This document shows, in pieces, positions 9,601-21,815 of a DNA stretch of 64,000 nucleotides. Made by a program: the position numbers and the translations under genes. Location: the NCBI RefSeq assembly GCF_002028455.1, contig NZ_MWUM01000001.1, positions 372,001-436,000 on the forward strand, given 5' to 3'. Position 1 is the first letter of the stretch, and every line of letters begins with the position of its first letter. The DNA comes from Zoogloea sp. LCSB751 (lineage in GTDB: Bacteria > Pseudomonadota > Gammaproteobacteria > Burkholderiales > Rhodocyclaceae). Below the pieces are notes generated by a model. That model saw nothing but the letters and a program-made list of their open reading frames with translations, did no database searches and had not been told where the DNA came from.

Positions 9601-10742
9601 AACGGGTGTCCCTCAAGCTGCCGATGGAGAGCTTCCGCCCGGAGAACCTCAACCCCCACTGCTTCATGAACTTCCGCGTGCAGGACGAGCACGGCCGTAT
9701 CCTCGGCCAGTCCCGCAACCTGGCCGAGCTGCGCGCCAAGTTCCGCGACCAGGTGGCGGCGCGCTTCCAGAGCGCGCGCATCGTGCCGGCGGCGCCAGAA
9801 GCGCCACAGCAGAAGAAGGCAGCTCCACCCGCTGGCGGCAAGGCCGCGGCGGCACCTGCCGCGGCGCCGGCCACCGTTGCCGAAAAGACCTTGTCCGGCT
9901 TCACCGGCTGGACCTTCGGCGCGCTGCCGGAACTCCTCGAAGTGAAGGTCGCCGGCCGTGAGATCGTCGGTTTCCCGGCGCTGCACGACGACGGCAACAG
10001 CGTGTCCCTGCGCCCCTACGACACCCCGGAGGAGGCCGCCAAGGTCCACCGCGGCGGCCTCGCGCGGCTGTTCGCACTGGAGCTGTCGGCCCAGGTGAAG
10101 GCCATCGAGAAGCTGCCCGGCATTCGCGAGCTGGCCCTGCAGTTCATCAACTACGGCACCGAGGCCGAGCTGAAGGTGCAGCTGGTGACGGCGACGCTGG
10201 AACGCTGCTGCCTGCTCGAACCCCTGCCGGCGGACGCGGACAGCTTTGCCAAGCGCTGCCAGGAAGCCAAGCCGCGCATCACCCTGGTGGCCCAGGAGCT
10301 GATGCGCCTGACTGGCCAGCTGATCGCCGAACACGCCACGCTGACCAAGCGCCTCGCCGGCCTGAAGACCTTCCCGGACGTGGTCGCCGACATCAATGCC
10401 CAGGTGGCCAAGCTGATGCCGAAGAACTTCCTGGTCGCCTTGCCCTACGAGCGCATCGCGCAGATCCCGCGCTACCTGAAGGGCGCCACCGTGCGCATCG
10501 ACAAGCTGCGCACCAATCCCGCCCGCGACGGCCAGTTGATGGCCGACTGGAAGAGCCTGGCCCAGCCCTTCGAGCGGGAGTGGCTGGCCAAGGCCAAGGC
10601 GGGCGTCACGGACCCGCAGCTGGAGGAATTCCGCTGGCTGCTGGAGGAGTTGCGCGTCGGTTTGTTCGCGCAGGAGCTGAAGACGCCCATGCCGGTGTCG
10701 GTGAAGCGTCTGCAGAAGATCTGGGACAGTCGGCCGCGCTGA
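6636..10742 (+). CDS. hrpA: ATP-dependent RNA helicase HrpA
   Basis: 1368 residues, close to the roughly 1300 usual for HrpA. Motif I GETGSGKTTQLPK (about residue 103), DEAH box (IIDEAHERSLN), motif III SAT (VTSATLDAERF), motif V (ATNVAETSLTVPG) and motif VI (QRAGRCGR) are all intact, followed by the winged-helix, ratchet and long HrpA-specific C-terminal region. A low-complexity Ala/Pro/Lys insert of about 30 residues near residue 1060 (QQKKAAPPAGGKAAAAPAAA) is probably a flexible linker. HrpA acts on mRNA and collided ribosomes in other bacteria. A second ATG at 6678 (MDPYSLLEE) is a possible alternative start. The gene converges on the EF-G-like gene across a palindromic repeat. Confidence 0.95.
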   Translation: MASPQHRPDRNDPRMDPYSLLEECLSADRPGLRRDLRRLPKRPRSLDELPEALRLRIADSAAKRIARANALPKPDFPPDLPVNQRKDEIAAAIREHQVVIVCGETGSGKTTQLPKICLELGRGVSGLIGHTQPRRIAARATASRIAQELKSELGSTVGYKIRFTDRIGPQSYIKLMTDGILLAETQGDPLLSAYDTLIIDEAHERSLNIDFLLGYLRQLLAKRPDLKLIVTSATLDAERFARHFGTEDKPAPVIEVSGRLFPIEMRYRPVERDEPKPARPGEVAPRQDSRGPDRDLYDALVDAVDEAHRSGPGDVLVFLPGEREIREAAEALRKAHHAAGTEILPLFARQSAQEQARVFAPSKGRRVVLATNVAETSLTVPGIRYVVDTGLARLKRYSHRNKVEQLQIEKVAQSAARQRAGRCGRVSDGVCFRLYDEDDFNKRPEHTDPEILRSSLAGVILRMKSLKLGEVAEFPFIDAPLPRMVADGYQLLAELGAVEEVDGAATMNLTPIGRELAKLPLDPKIGRMILAARDRASLSEVLVIAAALSTQDVRERPPERQAAADQAHARFRGPEESQKSEFLWYWNLWKAWDEVQRHESSSKQKAWCKQHFLSWLRLREWRDVFTQLHTLCTEHGWKENKEPASYEAIHKALLTGLMGHVGCKIEDASGPAAGSYLGARGIKFWPHPGSAIAKKAGKWIMCAELVDTSRLFGRCLARIEPEWLEEVGGHLLKRNISEPHWSKASGAVRAWERGTLYGLTVYPRRGVSYREIDPALCRELFIREGLVQGEIAEGPARGMAFLAHNRRLVAEIERLEHKSRRPDVLVDEELIYAFYDAKLPPEVLDMASFEAWRKAAEKKAPKLLQLSRDQLMRHDAEGITTDRFPSSLEVLGQKLKLAYLHEPGEADDGVTLTVPLAMLNQIPANRCEWLVPGLLEEKVHALLRTVPQKHRHRLQPMAESAAAFMERYDAGEFDTDEPLIKMLQRFVEERVSLKLPMESFRPENLNPHCFMNFRVQDEHGRILGQSRNLAELRAKFRDQVAARFQSARIVPAAPEAPQQKKAAPPAGGKAAAAPAAAPATVAEKTLSGFTGWTFGALPELLEVKVAGREIVGFPALHDDGNSVSLRPYDTPEEAAKVHRGGLARLFALELSAQVKAIEKLPGIRELALQFINYGTEAELKVQLVTATLERCCLLEPLPADADSFAKRCQEAKPRITLVAQELMRLTGQLIAEHATLTKRLAGLKTFPDVVADINAQVAKLMPKNFLVALPYERIAQIPRYLKGATVRIDKLRTNPARDGQLMADWKSLAQPFEREWLAKAKAGVTDPQLEEFRWLLEELRVGLFAQELKTPMPVSVKRLQKIWDSRPR

Positions 10743-10814
10743 ACGGCATCCCGGCCTGTGCCCGAGACCGGGCCTGCCGGCGGAGCGCTTGCGGGGAAGG
10801 AGACCTGCTTATCT

Positions 10815-10846
10815 CCCGTGGGGGCGAATGAATTCGCCCCCACGGG
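10815..10846. repeat. Intergenic palindrome, single form (14-bp arms)
   Basis: Perfect 14-base inverted repeat (10815-10828 with 10833-10846) around a 4-base loop; core GGGGCGAATGAATTCGCCCC. It lies between the convergent stops of hrpA and the EF-G-like gene. One of at least six related palindromes in the window. In this position it could serve as a bidirectional terminator, although no strong T-run follows on either strand. Confidence 0.8.
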
Positions 10847-10856
10847 GTGATGTGGC

Positions 10857-12908
10857 TTATTGCTCGCCGCTGCGCTTGCCGGCGTGTTCGCGGGCGAGGC
10901 GTTGCTGCACCTCGGCCGGGGCCGGCTCGTAGTGGCTGAAGGCCACGCTGCAGCTGCCGTCGCCACCGCTGATCGACTTGAGGCGGGATTCGAAGCCTTC
11001 CATCTCGGCCATCGGCACCAGGCTGGTGATCTCGGTCCAGCCGGGCTGCGGGCTGTCGGTGCCGGTGACGCGGCCGCGGCGGCCGGACAGCTCGGCGCTG
11101 ATGCCGCCGAAGTGCTCGTCGGCAACCCGCACGGTGAGCGTCACCAGCGGTTCCAGCACCACCGGGCGGGCGCCCTGCACGGCTTCCTGCACCGCGTGGC
11201 GGGCGGCTGTGACGAAGGAGACTTCGTTGGAGTCCACCGTGTGGTGCTTGCCGTCGAAGACCACTACGCGGATGTCCTGCAGCGGGAAGCCGCTCAGCAC
11301 GCCTTCGGTGATGGCCTGGCGGACGCCTTTCTCCACTGCCGGCATGAAGTTGCCGGGAATGGTGCCGCCCTTCACCTCGTCGGCGAAGTGCACGCCGGCG
11401 CCGCGTTCCAGTGCCTCGACCCGCAAGGCCACCTCGCCGAACTGGCCGGCGCCGCCGCTCTGCTTCTTGTGGCGGTAGCGGGCTTCCGCCGTGCCGGCGA
11501 CGGTTTCCCGGTAGGGAATGGCCGGTGGCTTGGTGGTCAGGTTGAGGTTCCAGCGTGCCTTGAGGGTTTCCAGCACCGACTTGAGGTGCACGTCGCCGAG
11601 GCTGCGGATCACCGTTTCCTTGGCCTGCAGGTCATGTTCGACGGTCAGGCAGGGGTCTTCGTCGAGGAGGCGGTGCAGGGCTTCGGACAGCTTCTGCTCG
11701 TCGCCGTGCTTCTCGGCGGCCAGGGCCAGGCCGAAGACCGGCTGAGGGTAGGCCGGCGGCGTCAGGTGGTAGTGGTCCTCGTCGTGAGCGTCGTGCAGCA
11801 CTGCGTCCCGGTAGATCTCGTCGATGCGCGCCACCGCGCAGATGTCGCCGGGGATGCCGGCCTCGATCTCGACCTGGTTCTTGCCCTGCACGCGCAGCAG
11901 ATGGCCGACCTTGAAGGGTTTGCGGGCGTCGCCGATGAAGAGCTGGGTGTTCGGCGTGACGGTGCCCTGGTGGATGCGGAACAGGCCGAGTTTGCCGCGG
12001 AAGGGGTCGTTGCTGACCTGGAAGACATGAGCGATGACGTGCTTGCCAGCGTCGGTGGTGGCGGATACCGGCTCGGCAGCGGGCCCTTCGCCCTTGAGGA
12101 AATGTGGCGGATTGCCTTCGGTCGGATCGGGCAGCAGGCGGCCCATCACGTCGAGCAGTTCCTTGACGCCGGCGCCGCTGCGTGCCGACGTGAAGCACAC
12201 CGGAATCAGGTGGCCTTCGCGCAAGGCCTGCTCGAACGGGTCGTGGAGCTGTTCGGGCTGCAGGGACTCGCCCTGTTCCAGGTACAGGGCCATCAGTTCC
12301 TCATCCACCTCGACGACCTGGTCCACGATGCGGTCGTGGGCGTCGCGGACGCTGGAGAACGCCGTGGCGGCGTCGTAGTCAGGCGCGAAGAAGCAGTCGA
12401 TGACGGCCTCGCCGCCTGGTGCCGGCAGGTTGATCGGCAGGCATTCCTTGCCGAAGCTGGCGCCGATGCGCTCCAGCAACGCGCCGAAATCGACGCCCGG
12501 CGCGTCGATGCGATTGACGACGATCATCCGGCACTGGCCGGCGGCGGCTTCCATCACCTTGCGGGTCACGGTCTCCACGCCGGCAGCGGCGTTGATGACG
12601 ACGACGGCGGTTTCCACTGCCGGCAGCGTGGCCAGTGCCCGGCCGAGGAAGTCCGGCAGGCCCGGCGTGTCGATGGCGTTGATCCAGTGCTCGGCCCATT
12701 CCAGGTGGGCAATGGTGCTGTTGAGGGAATGGCCGAGGGCCTTTTCCTGGGGATCGTAGTCGCTGACGGTGTCGCCGCGCTCGACCGATCCGGGGCTGCC
12801 GATGGCGCCGGCGGTGGCCAGCAGCTTTTCGAGCAGGGTGGTTTTTCCGCTCCCGGACTGGCCGAGCAGGCTTAGGTTACGGATATCGCGTACCGAGGTC
12901 GGTGTCAT
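10857..12908 (-). CDS. Elongation factor G-like GTPase (EF-G paralogue)
   Basis: 683 residues with the EF-G layout: G domain (about 8-260), domain II (about 300-390), domain III, domain IV (about 470-590, with HKKQSGGAGQFGEV) and domain V (EPLVTLTVRVADEHFGGI). It differs from housekeeping EF-G at key places. The P-loop is GQSGSGKTT, not AHIDAGKTT. Switch I lacks the RGITI motif. DTPG at 80-83 is followed by Leu84 where translational GTPases have the catalytic His. The base-specificity motif is NRID. It therefore belongs to the EF-G-like subgroup of uncertain function rather than the main fusA product. The start at 12908 has a good AAGGGAG site; an upstream in-frame ATG at 12989 has no support. 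Single gene, not next to rpsL/rpsG. Confidence 0.88.
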   Translation of the reverse strand: MTPTSVRDIRNLSLLGQSGSGKTTLLEKLLATAGAIGSPGSVERGDTVSDYDPQEKALGHSLNSTIAHLEWAEHWINAIDTPGLPDFLGRALATLPAVETAVVVINAAAGVETVTRKVMEAAAGQCRMIVVNRIDAPGVDFGALLERIGASFGKECLPINLPAPGGEAVIDCFFAPDYDAATAFSSVRDAHDRIVDQVVEVDEELMALYLEQGESLQPEQLHDPFEQALREGHLIPVCFTSARSGAGVKELLDVMGRLLPDPTEGNPPHFLKGEGPAAEPVSATTDAGKHVIAHVFQVSNDPFRGKLGLFRIHQGTVTPNTQLFIGDARKPFKVGHLLRVQGKNQVEIEAGIPGDICAVARIDEIYRDAVLHDAHDEDHYHLTPPAYPQPVFGLALAAEKHGDEQKLSEALHRLLDEDPCLTVEHDLQAKETVIRSLGDVHLKSVLETLKARWNLNLTTKPPAIPYRETVAGTAEARYRHKKQSGGAGQFGEVALRVEALERGAGVHFADEVKGGTIPGNFMPAVEKGVRQAITEGVLSGFPLQDIRVVVFDGKHHTVDSNEVSFVTAARHAVQEAVQGARPVVLEPLVTLTVRVADEHFGGISAELSGRRGRVTGTDSPQPGWTEITSLVPMAEMEGFESRLKSISGGDGSCSVAFSHYEPAPAEVQQRLAREHAGKRSGEQ

Positions 12909-13016
12909 GAGGCGCTCCCTTGTTGTTCGTGTCGAAAGCTTGAATGCCTGGTTGGATGCCAGTATCTGCTTCTGCAAGGGGCATAACAACGACTCAGGTC
13001 AACAAAGCGCGCCCAC

Positions 13017-14741
13017 TCACCACTCGAATCCGCGGCGCAGGCTGGCCGGCTGGATGCCGTCGAGGCCCGGCAGCAGATGCTGCAGTGCGTGCTCCTCGGT
13101 GCGGTAGGCCGCATGGCCGCCGAGCAGGGGGCGCAGCCCGGTGCGCTCCATCACGTCCAGAACCTGCTTCTTCAGGCCACAGCAGGCCAGTGTGCGGCCG
13201 CTTTCGGCCAACTGGCGGTGGACCCGGCGCAGGGCCTCGACGCCGCTGGCGTCCATGTCGTTGATGCCGCCGCAGGACAGCAGCAGCACCTTGAGGCCGG
13301 GATGGTCCCGCTCGACGGCCAGCACGGCATCCTCGAAGGTGGCGGCATTGACGAAGTGCAGTGGGCCGTCGAAGCGCAGAATGCTCAGCTGCGGATGCGC
13401 CGGCGGCAGGCCGAAGCGCGCGGCGTCGCGCCAGGTGCCGTCCGGATGGCGGCCGAGCACCGCGACGCGGGGCTTCATGCTGCGGTAGATGAGCAGCGCG
13501 AGGGACAGGATCAGTCCGGACAGGATGCCGATCTCGATGTGCGGCGCGAAGGCCAGCGTGGCGACGAAGCTCACCGTGCCGGCCAGGCCGTCGTCCCGGT
13601 TGGCGCGCCAGGCTTCCTTCAATTGGGCCGGCGACAGCAGCGCGGCGAGGGTCACGAGAATGACCGCCGCCAGCACCGGCAGCGGGATATGGGCGATCAG
13701 GCCGGGCATGCTGAACAGTGCCGCCAGCACCATCAGTGCGCCGACCACCGAGGCCAGCCCGGTGCGTGCGCCGTGGGCGAGCAGGAAGGCCGAGCGGCCG
13801 AAGGAGCCGCTGACCGGATAAGCCTGGCAGAACGACGCGGTGATCTTGGCGAGGCCCTGGCCGATCAGTTCCTGGTTGCCGTCCCAGCGCCGCCCTGTGC
13901 GCGCCGAGGCCACCTTGCAGCTCGACATGGCCTCCAGGAAACTCACCAGCGCCAGCACGAAGGCCGACGGCAGCAGGTCGGTGATCTGCCCCCAGTCCGC
14001 GCGCGGCAGCGCGAAGGCCAGGGTTTCGTCCGGCAGCAGGCCGACCGCGTGGCCGCCGTTGTCCTCGAAACCGGTCAGCCAGGCCACCCCGCTGAGACCG
14101 GCGACCACGATCAGGACCCCCGGCCAGCGCGGTAGCAGGCGTTTCAGGGCGATCAGCAGCACGACGGCAGCGAGGCCGAGGGCGGCTGAATGCGGATGGA
14201 CGTCGGGCAGTGCGGTGGCCAGGTCCACCACCGCTTCGAAGAACGGGCGCTGGCCGGCGCTGCGCAGGCCGAGCAGGGTCGGCAGCTGGGCCACGCAGAT
14301 CAGCAGTGAGCAGGCGTTGATGAAACCGTGAAGCACCGGGTGGGACAGCAGGTCGGCAAAGTGGGCCAGGCGCAGGGCGCCGAAAGCCAGCTGCAGCAGT
14401 CCGGCCAGTAGCGCCAGCTGCACTGCCAGCACCAGGTAGGTTTCCGAGCCGGGCAGGGCCAGCGGCGCCAGCGAGGTGGCGGTGAGCAGGCTGGTCAGGG
14501 CCACCGGGCCGGTACTCAGCTGGCCGGATGAGCCGAACAGCGCGCCGACGATGCTCGGCAACAGCGAGGCGTACAGCCCCACGTAAGGCGGCAGGCCGGC
14601 CAGCTGGGCGTAGGCGAGGGCCTGGGGGATGGCCACCAGGGCTACCGTGAAGCCGGCCTGCAGGTCGGCCCGCAGGCCGGCGGCGTCCAGTTGGCGGGGC
14701 CAGTCGAGAAAAGGCAGCAGGCGGGCGAGCATCGAGGACAT
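13017..14741 (-). CDS. SulP-family anion transporter with STAS domain
   Basis: 574 residues from the ATG at 14741. Ten or more hydrophobic segments occupy about 20-400, beginning with the SulP signature stretch (ALVAIPQALAYAQLAGLPPYVGLYASLLP). A C-terminal cytoplasmic STAS domain occupies about 440-560, with the conserved MDASGVEAL loop. SulP proteins carry sulfate, bicarbonate or dicarboxylates across the inner membrane; the substrate cannot be read from sequence. No carbonic anhydrase or sulfur-assimilation gene lies next to it. A start 19 codons further upstream (14798) is open but Pro/Gln-rich and less likely. Confidence 0.92.
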   Translation of the reverse strand: MSSMLARLLPFLDWPRQLDAAGLRADLQAGFTVALVAIPQALAYAQLAGLPPYVGLYASLLPSIVGALFGSSGQLSTGPVALTSLLTATSLAPLALPGSETYLVLAVQLALLAGLLQLAFGALRLAHFADLLSHPVLHGFINACSLLICVAQLPTLLGLRSAGQRPFFEAVVDLATALPDVHPHSAALGLAAVVLLIALKRLLPRWPGVLIVVAGLSGVAWLTGFEDNGGHAVGLLPDETLAFALPRADWGQITDLLPSAFVLALVSFLEAMSSCKVASARTGRRWDGNQELIGQGLAKITASFCQAYPVSGSFGRSAFLLAHGARTGLASVVGALMVLAALFSMPGLIAHIPLPVLAAVILVTLAALLSPAQLKEAWRANRDDGLAGTVSFVATLAFAPHIEIGILSGLILSLALLIYRSMKPRVAVLGRHPDGTWRDAARFGLPPAHPQLSILRFDGPLHFVNAATFEDAVLAVERDHPGLKVLLLSCGGINDMDASGVEALRRVHRQLAESGRTLACCGLKKQVLDVMERTGLRPLLGGHAAYRTEEHALQHLLPGLDGIQPASLRRGFEW

Positions 14742-14960
14742 GGGGCCGGGTGCTTGGGGCGGGGCAGAAAGTTTAGCCTGTGGCCCCGGCCGCGGCACAT
14801 TTCACAATTGCCGATCGACCGGGGTCAAGAAGCCGCCCGGAAGAGACGATAAGCAATGGATAATACTGAATAAGAATGAACTGTCGTCCGGTTCTGCGGA
14901 TGTCGGGACCGCGATGGCGTTTCCTGATGGTGTCGGTTTCGAGATCAATCCATTCCTACG

Positions 14961-16096
14961 ATGAAGCCGTACCTGCCCTCTCCCTCCGTGCCCGCCGAGG
15001 ATCCGTCGTCCCTGCCGGCGACGGTCCTGATTGTCGATGACTTGCCCGAGAACCTGGAGGTGCTCGGCGAGCTGCTGCAGCCGCTGTACCGGGTTCGTGG
15101 TGCGCAGAGCGGTGCGCGGGCCCTGTCGGTGGCGCGCTCCAGCCCGGTGCCCGACCTGATCCTGCTCGACGTGATGATGCCCGGCATGGACGGCTACGCG
15201 GTGTTCGACGCACTGCGCGCCGATCCGCTGACCCGCGACATTCCGGTGATCTTCGTGACCGCCCTGGATGGCGTCGAGGCCGAGGAGCGGGGCCTGGAGC
15301 TCGGCGCGGTGGACTACATCACCAAGCCGATCCGGCCCGGCATCGTGCTGGCGCGGGTGCATAACCAGCTCGAGCTCAAGCGCGCCCGCGACCGCCTGCG
15401 CGACCAGAACGTGTTCCTGGAAGCCGAGATCGCCCGCCGGATGAGCGAAAACCTGCTGATCCAGGACGTCAGCATCCGCGCGCTGGCGCGGCTGGCGGAG
15501 ATCCGCGACCTGGAAACCGGCAACCACGTGCGGCGGACCCAGGCCTACGTGGCGGTGCTGGCCCGCCGCCTGGCCACCAACCCGTGCCATGAGGCTGCGC
15601 TGACGCCCGAGCGCATCGACCTGATCGTCAAATCGGCGCCGCTGCACGACATCGGCAAGGTCGGTATTCCCGACCACATCCTGCTGAAGGCCGGCAAGCT
15701 GAGCGCCGACGAATGGACCGTCATGAAATCCCATTCGCGTCTGGGCAGCGAGGCGATCCGCCATGCCGAGGAGGACACCGAACGTCCGCTGCCCTTCCTG
15801 GCCTATGCCAAGGAGATCGCCCTCTACCACCACGAACGCTGGGATGGTTCCGGCTATCCGGAGGGGCTGGTTGCCGAGACGATCCCCCTGTCGGCGCGGC
15901 TGATGGCCCTGGCCGACGTGTTCGATGCGCTGGTCTCGCGCCGGGTCTACAAGGCTGCGGTGCCGCTGGAGACCGCCCGCGACATGATCTGTGCGGAGAG
16001 TGCCAGTCATTTCGATCCCGCCGTGGTGGAGGCCTTCCAGGCCGAGTTCGGGCGTTTCGCCGAAATAGCCACCCGCTACCAGGACGAGGGGAACGA

Positions 16097-16100
<4 letters not shown>
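14961..16100 (+). CDS. Response regulator with REC and HD-GYP domains
   Basis: 379 residues. REC domain at about 18-140 ([27 protein letters not shown]), helical linker, then a complete HD-GYP domain (about 170-360): [34 protein letters not shown] and [13 protein letters not shown]. Unlike the protein at 85-1380, all canonical HD-GYP motifs are present, so cyclic di-GMP phosphodiesterase activity is the expected output. The stop overlaps the start of the hybrid kinase (ATGA at 16097-16100), which suggests the kinase is its signalling partner. The preceding 219-base gap is locally AT-rich around 14855-14895 and probably holds the promoter, but no clear hexamer pair is visible. Confidence 0.92.
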
Positions 16101-20401
<4,301 letters not shown>

Positions 20402-20471
20402 TTGACCGGCGGTGGGCGTCTGGGAGATGCTCGCCAGCCGATGAAAACCGGCCCGTGGCCGTGCTCCTGTC

Positions 20472-21686
20472 ATGATGTCTTCCGCCGTGTCCGCCTCTTC
20501 GCCCGCGGGGGCCTTCTGGCCCCTGGTGCTCACCGCCTCGGCGGTGCTGATGATCACCATGGGCGTGCGCCTGTCCCTTGGCCTCTACGTGTCGCCGATC
20601 AATACCGCGACCGGAATGGGCATTGCCGGTATCAGTTTTGCGATGGCGATAGGGCAGTTCATGTGGGGGGCGTCGCAGCCGGTGTTCGGCGCGCTCGCCG
20701 ACCGCTATGGGCCCGGCAGTTCGCTGTTCACCGGGGCCGTCATGCTGGTCCTCGGGCTGGTGCTGACGCCCTTCGTCAGCACCGAGTTCGGGTTGGCCGT
20801 CACCCTCGGGCTGCTGGTGTCGGCCGGTGCCGGGGCGGGCAGTTTCTCGATCCTGATCGGCGCGCTGGCCCAGCGTCTGCCACCGCCGCGGCGCGCCTTC
20901 GCGTCGGGCTTCATCAATGCCGGCGGCTCCTTCGGGCAATTCGTCTTCGCGCCGCTGTCCCAGTTCCTGATCGCCGGCTTCGGCTGGGTGACGGCCCTTT
21001 ACGGGCTGGCGGCGATCTGCGTACTGACGATCCCGCTGTCGTGGCCGCTGCGCCACAAGGTCGAACATCCGCCGTCGTCGGCCCCCGATCTGGGGCTGCG
21101 CCAGCAACTCAAGGTGGCGCTGGGAGACCGCAGCTACTGGTGTCTGCATGCGGGCTTCCTGACCTGCGGCTTCCATATCGCTTTCCTGGTCACCCATCTG
21201 CCTGGCGCGGTGGACTTGTGTGGCCTGCCGGCCGATGTGTCTGCGTTGTCGCTGGCCCTGATCGGCCTTGCCAATATCGCCGGCAGCCTGGGCGCGGGTG
21301 CCCTTGGCCAGCATTACCGCATGAAGTGGATCCTGACCGTCATGTACGCGTCGCGCGCCGTGCTGGTGGGGCTGTACCTGCTGGCGCCGAAGACGCCGGC
21401 CACCTTCTATGCCTTTTCCATCGGCCTCGGCCTGACCTGGCTGGCGACGGTGCCGCCGACCGCCGGGCTGGTCGGCAAGCTGTTCGGGCTGCGCTACCTG
21501 GCCACGCTGTTCGGCCTGACCCTGCTGTCCCACCAGATCGGCGCTTTCTTCGGGGCCTGGCTGGGCGGGCTGGCGCTGGTGCATTTCGGCAATTACGACT
21601 GGATGTGGTATGCCGACATCGTGCTGGCGGTGCTGGCCGCGCTGGTCAATCTGCCGATCCGCGAGCCGGTGCCGGCGCATCGCTGA
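20472..21686 (+). CDS. MFS transporter
   Basis: 404 residues with about 12 predicted membrane segments and the MFS loop 2-3 signature (GALADRYGPG, about residue 75). The repeats around GASQPVFGALADR and INAGGSFGQFVFAPL recall the oxalate/formate and monocarboxylate antiporter branch of the superfamily. It sits 70 bases after the hybrid kinase and 129 bases before a malonyl-CoA decarboxylase gene on the same strand. Uptake of a small carboxylate such as malonate is a reasonable but untested idea. Tandem ATG codons at the start leave a one-codon ambiguity. Confidence 0.85.
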   Translation: MMSSAVSASSPAGAFWPLVLTASAVLMITMGVRLSLGLYVSPINTATGMGIAGISFAMAIGQFMWGASQPVFGALADRYGPGSSLFTGAVMLVLGLVLTPFVSTEFGLAVTLGLLVSAGAGAGSFSILIGALAQRLPPPRRAFASGFINAGGSFGQFVFAPLSQFLIAGFGWVTALYGLAAICVLTIPLSWPLRHKVEHPPSSAPDLGLRQQLKVALGDRSYWCLHAGFLTCGFHIAFLVTHLPGAVDLCGLPADVSALSLALIGLANIAGSLGAGALGQHYRMKWILTVMYASRAVLVGLYLLAPKTPATFYAFSIGLGLTWLATVPPTAGLVGKLFGLRYLATLFGLTLLSHQIGAFFGAWLGGLALVHFGNYDWMWYADIVLAVLAALVNLPIREPVPAHR

Positions 21687-21815
21687 TGCCGCTGGCACGG
21701 AACCGACGAGGTTCGGCGCGGGTCATCCCTGAAAGGATGGCCCGGATCGGCCCGTGCGCCGGCATCGGCAGGCACGCTTCGGGAGCAGGGGATTCGTTCG
21801 AAGAAGGAGAGGGCA

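Noticed and set aside
6741..10334. Minus-strand open frame of 1197 codons opposite hrpA
   Set aside because: Antisense shadow of hrpA with low-complexity His/Gln/Leu/Gly composition, no start signal and no recognisable domain.
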